Source: an uncultured Caryophanales bacterium (GTDB taxonomy: Bacteria > Bacillota_I > Bacilli_A > RF39 > UBA660). From it: 10,295 nt of DNA. The stretch spans positions 1 to 10,295 of the forward strand of contig CAMVPJ010000037.1 in the NCBI GenBank assembly GCA_947169395.1. The letters are read 5' to 3'. This document shows, one piece after another, positions 1 to 5,953 of the stretch; the stretch's first letter is position 1, and the number at the start of each line of letters is the position of its first letter. A model generated the notes under the pieces. It was not told where the DNA came from and did not search any database. It worked only from the letters and a program-made list of their open reading frames with translations. The position numbers and the translations under genes were made by a program.

Positions 1-20
1 AAAAAATGTCGGGATTGCTA

Positions 21-49
21 TTTACAGTTATGCTTTAATTTGTTATAAT
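21..49 (+). promoter_or_regulatory. Vegetative promoter of the prepilin-like gene
   Basis: A -35 box TTTACA (21-26) lies 17 bases before a -10 box TATAAT (44-49). The -10 box is preceded by TG one base away, making an extended -10. Transcription should begin near 56, leaving a leader of roughly 27 bases before the ATG at 83. This also rules out the in-frame TTG at 50, which lies upstream of the likely transcript start. Confidence 0.75.
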
Positions 50-69
50 TTGTATAGAATAAAGGTAGT

Positions 70-75
70 AAGGAG
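70..75 (+). promoter_or_regulatory. Ribosome binding site deciding the start at 83
   Basis: AAGGAG lies seven bases before ATG 83. No comparable site precedes the in-frame TTG at 50, so this site sets the N-terminus of the prepilin-like protein. Confidence 0.8.
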
Positions 76-82
76 AATAGAT

Positions 83-1552
83 ATGAAGAATAAAAAGAAA
101 ATGAATGGCTTTACATTAATAGAGTTAATATCAGTATTGGTTATTATAACAATAATAGCTCTAATAGTAACACCATTAGTAATGTCAATTATAAGAAAAG
201 CAAAAGTTTCTGCGAGGAAAAGAAGCGTAGATGCATATGGTAGAAGTGTTGAGTTAGCAATTGCATCATACTTACTTGATACAGGTACATTTCCAACAAA
301 TGAACAATTACCTAATCTTAAGATAGAGTATAGTGGTAATAAAGTTGAATGTAATGTTATGAATATGAAGAAGAATGGTGGACTATATTTATCACAATGT
401 AAGGTTAATAATATTGAGGTTAAAGATTCTAATGAGGAAGATGGATATTACCACTACGGTACTAGAGATTTAACTAATAGTGAGACTATTGAAATGTATG
501 GAAAAGCAATAGAAGAAGCATTAAAAGAATATCATAATATTAATAATTCTTATCCAACTGATATAAGTGAACTCACACTTGATTACGCTGGTGAAGCAGT
601 ATCATGTGATGTTGAAATATATGGTGATGGCGTTATATATATGACTAAATGTAGTATAAGTGGAATTGAGGTTAAAGATGATACTGAAGATGGATATTAT
701 CATTACGGAACAAAAAGAGAAAAACTTATTTCTTTGATATTATCAAAGACTAATGATATATCTATAACAAGTTATACAGATGGAAATACTCATGAGATGT
801 ATACATTCTCACATCCTGCAACAGAACAAACAGAAGCTCTTACAGATTATAGATATATAGGTAATACTCCAAATAACTATGTAACATATAATAATGAATT
901 ATGGAGAATAATTGGAGTGTTTACAGTAGAAGATGAAAATGGTAATACTGAAGAGAGGATTAAGATTATTCGTAATAATAGTTTATTATCAGGTGTGATG
1001 TATGCTCCGTATTCAAATGGTGGTTATTGGGTTGGTGCATCAATAAATAGTTATTTGAATGATACATATTATAATTCTATTGATGAAAAATATAGATTCA
1101 TGATTGCAGATACAAAGTTTTATTTAGGTACAAGAGAGAATTTAGGACATACGGAGATTCCTTTTACAGGTATTGATTATTATAATGCAGAACGTAGTAA
1201 TGTTACATATGATAATCGTGATTCAAGTTGGATCGGGAAAATAGGATTGATGTATCCAAGCGATTATATATATGTTAATGCCCTAGGATTTGATGATACT
1301 TATTTTAATAATACAAGATTATTTAGAAATTTACAAAATTGGATAAGGAATATAGATCCTAATAATGGAAGTAAGTGGACAATAACTCCATTTTTGAATC
1401 ATCAACTTGTGCTTGTTGCTGGAAATAGAATAGTAAATGATTATGCAGATCATCAAGCAAATGTTACTGTTCCTGTATTATATTTATCATCAGATGTAAA
1501 AACTGATTCAGGTGATGGAAGTGAAACCAATCCATATAATCTTAAGTTATAA
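83..1552 (+). CDS. Prepilin-like (type IV pilin N-methylation motif) surface protein with duplicated Cys-pair module
   Basis: This 489-residue protein opens with a short basic leader and the class III prepilin motif GFTLIE (residues 9-14). Cleavage is expected after Gly9, with the usual Glu at +5 of the mature protein. A hydrophobic helix follows (about 12-38). Residues 47-127 and 134-210 are two copies of one module, each with a Cys pair (90/106 and 175/190) and each closing in GYYHYGT. The remaining ~275 residues form a Trp- and Tyr-rich domain (ELWRIIGVF, ASINSYLNDTYYN, LYLSSDV, SGDGSETNPY). By eye this resembles the DUF6273-like C-terminal domains found on pilin-like proteins of gut Firmicutes; that assignment is unverified. 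The family is processed by a prepilin peptidase and displayed at the cell surface. No peptidase, ATPase or other pilin gene is visible, so it may be an orphan or the last gene of a system to the left. Its own promoter and terminator suggest a single-gene unit. The exact function is unknown. Confidence 0.85.
   Translation: MKNKKKMNGFTLIELISVLVIITIIALIVTPLVMSIIRKAKVSARKRSVDAYGRSVELAIASYLLDTGTFPTNEQLPNLKIEYSGNKVECNVMNMKKNGGLYLSQCKVNNIEVKDSNEEDGYYHYGTRDLTNSETIEMYGKAIEEALKEYHNINNSYPTDISELTLDYAGEAVSCDVEIYGDGVIYMTKCSISGIEVKDDTEDGYYHYGTKREKLISLILSKTNDISITSYTDGNTHEMYTFSHPATEQTEALTDYRYIGNTPNNYVTYNNELWRIIGVFTVEDENGNTEERIKIIRNNSLLSGVMYAPYSNGGYWVGASINSYLNDTYYNSIDEKYRFMIADTKFYLGTRENLGHTEIPFTGIDYYNAERSNVTYDNRDSSWIGKIGLMYPSDYIYVNALGFDDTYFNNTRLFRNLQNWIRNIDPNNGSKWTITPFLNHQLVLVAGNRIVNDYADHQANVTVPVLYLSSDVKTDSGDGSETNPYNLKL
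221..463 (+). repeat. Internal module copy 1 (81 codons) of the prepilin-like gene
   Basis: It encodes RSVDAYGRSVE through GYYHYGT with cysteines at residues 90 and 106. It matches the next copy in order and spacing: YG-(R/K)-(S/A)-(V/I)-E near the start, a FPT or YPT turn, Cys, Cys, then IEVKD and DGYYHYGT. Similarity is still visible in DNA: ATTGAGGTTAAAGAT occurs in both copies. Confidence 0.75.
482..712 (+). repeat. Internal module copy 2 (77 codons) of the prepilin-like gene
   Basis: It encodes ETIEMYGKAIE through GYYHYGT with cysteines at residues 175 and 190. Spacing between the two cysteines differs by one residue from copy 1. The copies are separated by only six residues, consistent with tandem duplication inside the gene. 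Confidence 0.75.
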
Positions 1553-1557
1553 ACTAT

Positions 1558-1585
1558 AATCTAGTATGTAATGTACTAGATTTTT
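1558..1585 (+). terminator. Intrinsic terminator after the prepilin-like gene
   Basis: A nine-base-pair stem AATCTAGTA / TACTAGATT encloses a seven-base loop and runs into five T residues (1581-1585). It begins five bases after the stop codon and separates this unit from polA. Confidence 0.85.
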
Positions 1586-1597
1586 GTTATTATTAAA

Positions 1598-1606
1598 TGG
1601 TATAAT
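1598..1606 (+). promoter_or_regulatory. Extended -10 promoter of polA
   Basis: TGGTATAAT is a perfect extended -10 (TGN-TATAAT). No good -35 box is found 16-18 bases upstream, where the terminator T-tract lies; extended -10 promoters often do without one. Expected start is near 1613, followed by AGGAGG (1620-1625) and ATG 1633. Confidence 0.6.
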
Positions 1607-1632
1607 GGAAGTGACTGTTAGGAGGAATAAAC

Positions 1633-4158
1633 ATGGATAGAATAATAATGGTTGATGGTAATAATTTGTTATTTAGAAGTTATTATGCTACTGCTTATAA
1701 TGGTAATTTTATGAAGAATAGTAAGGGTTTTCCTACTAATGCTTTGTTTGGTTTTACTAATATGATGAATAAGATTATTAGTGAGGAGAATCCTACTCAT
1801 ATAATTGTTGCTTTTGATAAGGGTAAGACTTTTAGACATGAGTTTTATAAGGATTATAAGGCTGGTAGGTTAGAGATGCCTAATGAACTTAGATTGCAGT
1901 TTCCTAAGGCTAAGGAGTTATTAAATGGCATGGGGGTTAAATACTATGAGATTGATAATTATGAGGCTGATGATATTATTGGTACTGTTGCAAAGCTATG
2001 TGATACTAAGAATTATAAGGGTATGATTATTAGTAGTGATAAGGATTTATTACAATTAATTAGTGATAATGTAGGCATGAAGTTATTAAAGAGTAAAGAA
2101 TCTATTAGATATAGTTTAAAGACTTTTGTGCGTGATTGGGGTATTGAACCTGAGAATATTATAGACTTAAAGGCTTTAATGGGGGATTCTTCAGATAACA
2201 TTCCTGGAGTTAAAGGAATAGGTGAGAAGACTGCTTTAAAGTTAATTCAAGATTATAATTCTTTAGATGGTGTATATGATTCTATTAATGAACTTAAGCC
2301 TGGTACAAAGAAGAAGTTAGAAACTTATAAGGATGATGCTTATAATAGTTATAAACTAGCTACTATTTATAAGGATGTACCTATTGAATTTAATTTAGAA
2401 GATCTTGAATATAAAGGTCCTACTGATACTTTAAATGATATATATCGTGAGTTAGAGTTTTATTCTATGATTGATAAGAATACTAATAATAATAACAATA
2501 ATATAGATTATAAAAAGATTACTGAGTATGTTTCTATTAAAGGTACTGCATCATACTATATTGATGTTACTGATACTAATTATCATAAGGGTAATATTAC
2601 TGGTATTGGTATATATGATGGAGATAATGCTTATTATGTAGATAGTAGTAATATTAAATATATTAGTAATTTCTTAAATAGTAATACTAAGTTTACTTAT
2701 GATTTAAAAAAGAATATAGTATCTTTAAATAAACTAGGTTACACTACTGATAATAATCAAATAGATATTATGCTTGCAGCATACCTACTTGAATATAATA
2801 TTAAAGATGATATTAGTTATCTTGCTTTAGAACTAGGATATGATACTAATAGTAATGATGTTTGCATGAGTACTGTATTAAAAGCTAAAATGATATATGA
2901 AGTAAAAGATAATCTAATAGATAAACTTAATAAAGAAGGTATGCTTGATTTATTTAATAATATAGAAATGCCTTTAAGTATAGTTCTTGCTGATATGGAG
3001 ATTACTGGTTTTAATGTATCTAGAAGTGTACTTGAGAATCAGGGTAAAGATATAAAATCAAGAATTGATAAAGTAAGTAGTGAGATACATAGTATTGCAG
3101 GTTGTGAGTTTAATATATCATCTCCATCACAACTTGGTAATATCTTATTTGAAAAGTTAGGACTTCCACATGGTAAAAAGACTAAGACAGGTTACTCTAC
3201 TAGTCAGGATGTACTTGAAAAGTTAAAGGGTAAGCATGAAATAATAGATAAGATTATTGAATATAGAGGACTTACTAAGTTATATTCATCTTATATAGAA
3301 GGACTTATTAATAGTATTTATGATGATGGTAAGATACATACTATTTATACTCAGACTATTACTCGTACTGGTAGACTTTCTTCTATTGAACCTAATTTAC
3401 AGAATATTCCTATTAGAAGTGAAGAAGGTAGACTTATTAGAAAGGCTTTCTTACCAAGTAGTGATTCAGTAATATTAAGTAGTGATTATTCACAAATAGA
3501 ACTTAGAATATTATCTCATATGGCTAATATTGAAACATTAATTAATGCATTTAATAATGGAGTAGATATCCATACAAAAACTGCAAGTGATATATTTGGT
3601 ATAGATATTAATTCAGTAACTAAAAATGAAAGAAGAATTGCTAAAGGAGTTAACTTTGGTATTATATATGGTATTAGTAGTTATGGATTATCTGAAAACG
3701 TAAATATATCTGTTAGTGATGCGAAAAAGTTTATTGATGAATATCATAAGAGTTATCCTGGTATTAAAGAGTATATGGACTTTGTAATTGAGAATGCGAA
3801 GAAAACTCAGTGTGTTAAAACATTGTTTGGTAGAAAGAGAACGGTTAGTGAAATTAATAATAAGAACTATTTAATTAGGAGTGCGGCTGAGCGAATATGT
3901 TTAAATACACCAATACAAGGTACTGCTGCAGATATTATGAAAAAGGCTATGATTGATGTATATAGAGAGTTTAAGAAAAACAATTTAAAGAGTAAGATAT
4001 TAGTTCAAGTGCATGATGAACTTGTAATAGACTGTAAGAAAGATGAGTTAGAAATAGTTAAAAGTATATTAAAAGATAAAATGATTAATGTATATAAATT
4101 ATCAGTAAGCCTAGATGTAGATATTAATTACGGTAATGATTGGTACGATGCAAAATAA
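1633..4158 (+). CDS. polA: DNA polymerase I
   Basis: This 841-residue cytoplasmic enzyme fills gaps and removes RNA primers in replication and repair. Residues 1 to ~270 are the 5'-3' exonuclease (flap nuclease) domain: acidic residues Asp8, Asp62, Glu111, Asp113, Asp114, Asp136, Asp138, Asp185 and Asp188 are in their usual contexts (YEADD, SSDKD, GDSSDN), followed by a helix-hairpin-helix PGVKGIGEKT. A run of six Asn (285-290) links to the middle domain, where the expected DxE of a 3'-5' exonuclease reads DVT, so proofreading is presumably absent, as in Bacillus polymerase I. The polymerase domain has motif A SDYSQIELR (catalytic Asp618), motif B RRIAKGVNFG (Lys671; Phe675 at the ribose-selecting position) and motif C QVHDELV (Asp795). 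Start: AGGAGG at 1620-1625 lies seven bases before the ATG. Lysine codons in roughly the first 230 codons are almost all AAG, shifting to AAA from about 2700. The 3' end is partly duplicated downstream at 5224-5312. Confidence 0.97.
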   Translation: MDRIIMVDGNNLLFRSYYATAYNGNFMKNSKGFPTNALFGFTNMMNKIISEENPTHIIVAFDKGKTFRHEFYKDYKAGRLEMPNELRLQFPKAKELLNGMGVKYYEIDNYEADDIIGTVAKLCDTKNYKGMIISSDKDLLQLISDNVGMKLLKSKESIRYSLKTFVRDWGIEPENIIDLKALMGDSSDNIPGVKGIGEKTALKLIQDYNSLDGVYDSINELKPGTKKKLETYKDDAYNSYKLATIYKDVPIEFNLEDLEYKGPTDTLNDIYRELEFYSMIDKNTNNNNNNIDYKKITEYVSIKGTASYYIDVTDTNYHKGNITGIGIYDGDNAYYVDSSNIKYISNFLNSNTKFTYDLKKNIVSLNKLGYTTDNNQIDIMLAAYLLEYNIKDDISYLALELGYDTNSNDVCMSTVLKAKMIYEVKDNLIDKLNKEGMLDLFNNIEMPLSIVLADMEITGFNVSRSVLENQGKDIKSRIDKVSSEIHSIAGCEFNISSPSQLGNILFEKLGLPHGKKTKTGYSTSQDVLEKLKGKHEIIDKIIEYRGLTKLYSSYIEGLINSIYDDGKIHTIYTQTITRTGRLSSIEPNLQNIPIRSEEGRLIRKAFLPSSDSVILSSDYSQIELRILSHMANIETLINAFNNGVDIHTKTASDIFGIDINSVTKNERRIAKGVNFGIIYGISSYGLSENVNISVSDAKKFIDEYHKSYPGIKEYMDFVIENAKKTQCVKTLFGRKRTVSEINNKNYLIRSAAERICLNTPIQGTAADIMKKAMIDVYREFKKNNLKSKILVQVHDELVIDCKKDELEIVKSILKDKMINVYKLSVSLDVDINYGNDWYDAK
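4083..4158 (+). repeat. Left (intact) copy of the polA 3'-end direct repeat
   Basis: The last 76 bases of polA, including its stop codon, match 5237-5312 at 64 of 76 positions without gaps. The longest identical block is 19 bases (4120-4138 against 5274-5292), and a second of 11 bases spans 4147-4157 against 5301-5311. The repeats are in the same orientation, 1154 bases apart, and flank the Rpn-family gene. Confidence 0.9.
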
Positions 4159-4218
4159 GTTACTACTGTATTTTATTTGATAATAAAGGATTATAATGAG
4201 AGTTATATAGATAAAATT

Positions 4219-4242
4219 AAGACTAGTGATAACTAGTTTTTT
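4219..4242 (+). terminator. Intrinsic terminator of polA
   Basis: The stem AAGACTAGT / ACTAGTTTT (nine pairs, one G-T) has a GATA loop and runs through six T residues (4237-4242). It lies 60 bases after the polA stop and should isolate polA from the Rpn-family gene. Confidence 0.75.
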
Positions 4243-4378
4243 AATGCAGAATTTTAAATACTACTTAATTTATAAACTTTAAAAAAAAATTATCAAAATA
4301 AAAAAGGAAAATTAAAAGTTTTGTCGTATGTTATATATAGAGGGGATAAGAAGTTATATTTATTTTCTCTTAGATGAT

Positions 4379-4383
4379 GGAGG
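4379..4383 (+). promoter_or_regulatory. Ribosome binding site deciding the start at 4388
   Basis: GGAGG lies four bases before ATG 4388. The upstream in-frame ATG at 4328 has no purine-rich site before it, and the 20 residues it would add do not resemble the family's N-terminus. Confidence 0.75.
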
Positions 4384-4387
4384 TATT

Positions 4388-5212
4388 ATGCAAAAAAAAT
4401 TTTATAAAGGTAGAAGCGATATTGTTTTTAAAGGTATTTTCTTAAAAGATAGTAATCGTGATATGCTTAAAAGGTTAATTGAAGAAGCAATTAATAAGAA
4501 GGTAGAAATACTTGAGGTAAAGGCTAGTGAGTTACCTAAAGGAAGTGTGTATGAAAAAGGAAAAATATTAGATGTATTGGTGGCATCTGATGAAGGTGAG
4601 ATTAATATTGAGCTTAATTCTTATTCTGATGATGATTTACATAAACGTAATGCATCTTATATCTTTAGTAGGTATTCATCATCAGTTCCTGTTGGTGGAA
4701 ACTATGCAGATATGAAAAATTTTATTCAGATTAATCTTACATATGCAGATTCTGAAGCTGGTAAGGATTTAGAGATGATATCTGAATATCATTTAGAAGA
4801 GATTAATAGGCATGTTGATTATATTAAAAATTTGACTATTTATGAATTTAACGTATCCAAAATTAAAGCCGCATGGTATAATGGTGATAGAACACATGGC
4901 ATAATGGCATTACTTGATGCAGATGCTAGTGAACTAGATACTATGGATGTGGGAGATGAGATGATGAATAGGTTTAAGAACGAAGTTAAAAATATGAATA
5001 TGGAACTAGGTGACGTTCAGTTTAGAGATCCTGATGAAGATGCTGAAATCATATTCAATACGATTGTTGAGAATAAGAAAAAAGAAGGACTTGCAGAAGG
5101 CAAAATTCAGGCAAGATTAGATATGGCAAAGAAACTTAAAGACGCTTCAGTTGACGTAGATGTAATTGTAAGTACAACTGGTTTAACCCTAGATGAAATT
5201 AATAATCTATAA
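4388..5212 (+). CDS. Rpn-family PD-(D/E)XK nuclease / putative transposase
   Basis: This 274-residue protein has the layout of the Rpn (recombination-promoting nuclease; PDDEXK transposase) family. It begins with the typical GRSDIVFKGIF...D..MLKRLIEEAI block (8-35). The nuclease core is Asp62 (KILDV) and Glu75 in NIELN, where the usual Gln or Lys two residues after Glu is Asn77. A long helical middle part contains YHLEEINRHVDYI. The usual tail closes it: a charged KKKEGLAEGKIQARLDMAKKL helix region (230-250) and a short helical end SVDVDVIVSTTGLTLDEIN. In Escherichia coli, Rpn proteins raise RecA-independent recombination; the natural role of the family is unsettled. The gene stands alone between polA and the leuS unit, with no clear promoter or terminator of its own. 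It is followed within about a dozen bases by a decayed polA tail, suggesting that it arrived by insertion at the 3' end of polA. The family assignment is firm; activity is uncertain. Confidence 0.88.
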   Translation: MQKKFYKGRSDIVFKGIFLKDSNRDMLKRLIEEAINKKVEILEVKASELPKGSVYEKGKILDVLVASDEGEINIELNSYSDDDLHKRNASYIFSRYSSSVPVGGNYADMKNFIQINLTYADSEAGKDLEMISEYHLEEINRHVDYIKNLTIYEFNVSKIKAAWYNGDRTHGIMALLDADASELDTMDVGDEMMNRFKNEVKNMNMELGDVQFRDPDEDAEIIFNTIVENKKKEGLAEGKIQARLDMAKKLKDASVDVDVIVSTTGLTLDEINNL

Positions 5213-5223
5213 TTAATTAGGTT

Positions 5224-5312
5224 CTTAAAAATAAGAGATTAATGTATATTAATTATCTGCTAGTTTAGATGTGGATATTAATTACGGTAATGTTTGTTCT
5301 GATGCAAAATAG
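5224..5312 (+). pseudogene. Decayed duplicate of the polA 3' end
   Basis: Bases 5237-5312 match the end of polA (4083-4158) at 64 of 76 positions. Read in the polA frame they give INVY-stop-LSASLDVDINYGNVCSDAK-stop, against INVYKLSVSLDVDINYGNDWYDAK-stop. The lysine codon AAA has become TAA, and the conserved Trp-Tyr near the end is lost. Weaker similarity with single-base gaps extends left to about 5224 (TTAAAA-ATAA against TTAAAAGATAA). Five of the 12 substitutions are silent, which hints that it diverged as a working coding sequence before decaying. It has no start codon or ribosome site and should not be expressed as protein. See the findings for its meaning. Confidence 0.88.
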
Positions 5313-5366
5313 GGAGAGTCCAAAATATAAAAAAGTGATTTTGTACTATTCATAATACAGAATTAC

Positions 5367-5395
5367 TTGCTATAAATAACTTTTTGTAATATAAT
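5367..5395 (+). promoter_or_regulatory. Promoter of the T-box leader and leuS unit
   Basis: A -35 box TTGCTA (5367-5372) is followed by exactly 17 bases and a perfect -10 box TATAAT (5390-5395). The expected start near 5402 coincides with AGCGATGAAGA, the usual 5' end of T-box leaders. Confidence 0.8.
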
Positions 5396-5402
5396 TAGTT
5401 AA

Positions 5403-5596
5403 AGCGATGAAGAAGAGTAGTAATAATTACTTGTTATTTAGAGAGAAAGTGGTTGGTGAAAACTTTCTAATAAGGATTATGAACTTGCTTTGGAGTACTC
5501 ATTTGAGCGTTAGGTGCGTTAAACTAATAAGCATAAGATATTATGGAAGAAAAGTGGTACCGCGGACAATTCGCCTTTTCAAAATAATATCTTTTT
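5403..5596 (+). promoter_or_regulatory. T-box riboswitch leader, leucine specifier
   Basis: The leader binds uncharged tRNA and switches expression of the genes behind it. Stem I begins at AGCGATGAAGA, with GAGTA (5415-5419) pairing TACTC (5496-5500). An AG-bulge region AGAGAG (5440-5445) follows, then a distal hairpin AGAAAGT / ACTTTCT (5444-5450, 5462-5468) with the conserved GGTTGGTG loop. The specifier is CTT at 5484-5486 after GAA; the overlapping TTG also means leucine, so the amino-acid call is robust. The T-box AAAGTGGTACCGCGG (5551-5565) forms the antiterminator: GAAAAG/CTTTTC, bulge TGGTACC for the tRNA acceptor end, and GCG/CGC. Unusually, no GC-rich terminator competes downstream. 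Instead AAGATATTAT (5535-5544) can pair with ATAATATCTT (5584-5593), enclosing the antiterminator next to a T run (5592-5596). Any ORF read through this region from 5407 is artefactual. Confidence 0.95.
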
Positions 5597-5600
5597 ATGT

Positions 5601-5606
5601 AGGAGG
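5601..5606 (+). promoter_or_regulatory. Ribosome binding site of the membrane protein, possibly sequestered by the T-box antiterminator arm
   Basis: AGGAGG lies four bases before ATG 5611 and fixes that start. It can pair over all six positions (four Watson-Crick, two G-U) with CCTTTT at 5574-5579, which belongs to the 3' arm of the antiterminator. AAAA (5581-5584) and TTTT (5593-5596) could extend the hairpin. Regulation at translation is therefore possible but unproven. Confidence 0.6.
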
Positions 5607-5610
5607 AATT

Positions 5611-5952
5611 ATGTTTAATTTAATATTATTTTTAGTAACATTTGTAGTGGTATTTTTAATATACTTACTCTTTGTAATTAGAAGAGGTAAATATTTAGAT
5701 AAGTTTATTAAAGGTAAGGAGATTAGCTACTTAAAGAAGATTTATAAAATTAAAATAAAAGAGTCTGATTATAGAGGTATTGCACTTTTAGTTGCTCTTA
5801 CTAACTCATTTATAATTGCTACAAGTGTTACAGTAGTTAGTTTATTTAAAAATATATTTATAGAGATTATTGTTGGATTTATAACAGTAATGGCACTTAT
5901 ACTTATTTGTTATCATATAATAGGTACGATATATAAGAAGGAAGGTAGATAA
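5611..5952 (+). CDS. Small three-helix membrane protein in the leuS leader operon
   Basis: This 113-residue protein has one N-terminal hydrophobic helix (about 2-23), a basic linker (24-50, rich in Lys and Arg) and two further helices (about 55-78 and 82-105), with a short basic tail. The linker after helix 1 carries many positive charges, so the N-terminus is probably outside and the linker cytoplasmic. I do not recognise a catalytic motif and cannot assign a family with confidence; the segment NSFIIA in helix 2 recalls uncharacterised small membrane proteins of clostridia. It is the first gene behind the leucine T-box and ends one base before leuS, whose ribosome site (AAGGAAGG) lies inside its last codons. 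Co-transcription and probably translational coupling with leuS are therefore expected. A role linked to leucine supply is conceivable but only inferred from position. Upstream in-frame starts lie inside the structured RNA leader. Confidence 0.82.
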   Translation: MFNLILFLVTFVVVFLIYLLFVIRRGKYLDKFIKGKEISYLKKIYKIKIKESDYRGIALLVALTNSFIIATSVTVVSLFKNIFIEIIVGFITVMALILICYHIIGTIYKKEGR

Positions 5953-5953
5953 T

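Noticed and set aside
50..82. TTG start at 50 for the prepilin-like gene
   Set aside because: It overlaps the -10 box and lies upstream of the likely transcript start; AAGGAG and ATG 83 fit the prepilin leader.
2013..2201. 62-codon ORF on the - strand inside polA
   Set aside because: It is an antisense shadow of the exonuclease domain, with no ribosome site or protein features.
2484..2503. AAT-repeat tract in polA as a microsatellite or phase-variable site
   Set aside because: It is a trinucleotide run giving six Asn in a linker; length changes would keep the frame, so no switching is implied.
4192..4197. TATAAT between polA and its terminator
   Set aside because: No -35 box at proper spacing (TTGATA is only nine bases away) and it is followed at once by the terminator.
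4328..4387. ATG 4328 as start of the Rpn-family gene
   Set aside because: No ribosome site precedes it and the extra 20 residues do not match the family; ATG 4388 has GGAGG.
5222..5254. Small hairpins TCTTA/TAAGA and ATTAAT/ATTAAT after the Rpn-family gene
   Set aside because: They have short AT-only stems without a T-tract and lie inside the decayed polA tail; not a credible terminator.
5407..5610. Coding extension of the small membrane protein upstream to ATG 5407
   Set aside because: The stretch is the T-box leader RNA, with stem I and the conserved T-box sequence; ATG 5611 has AGGAGG.
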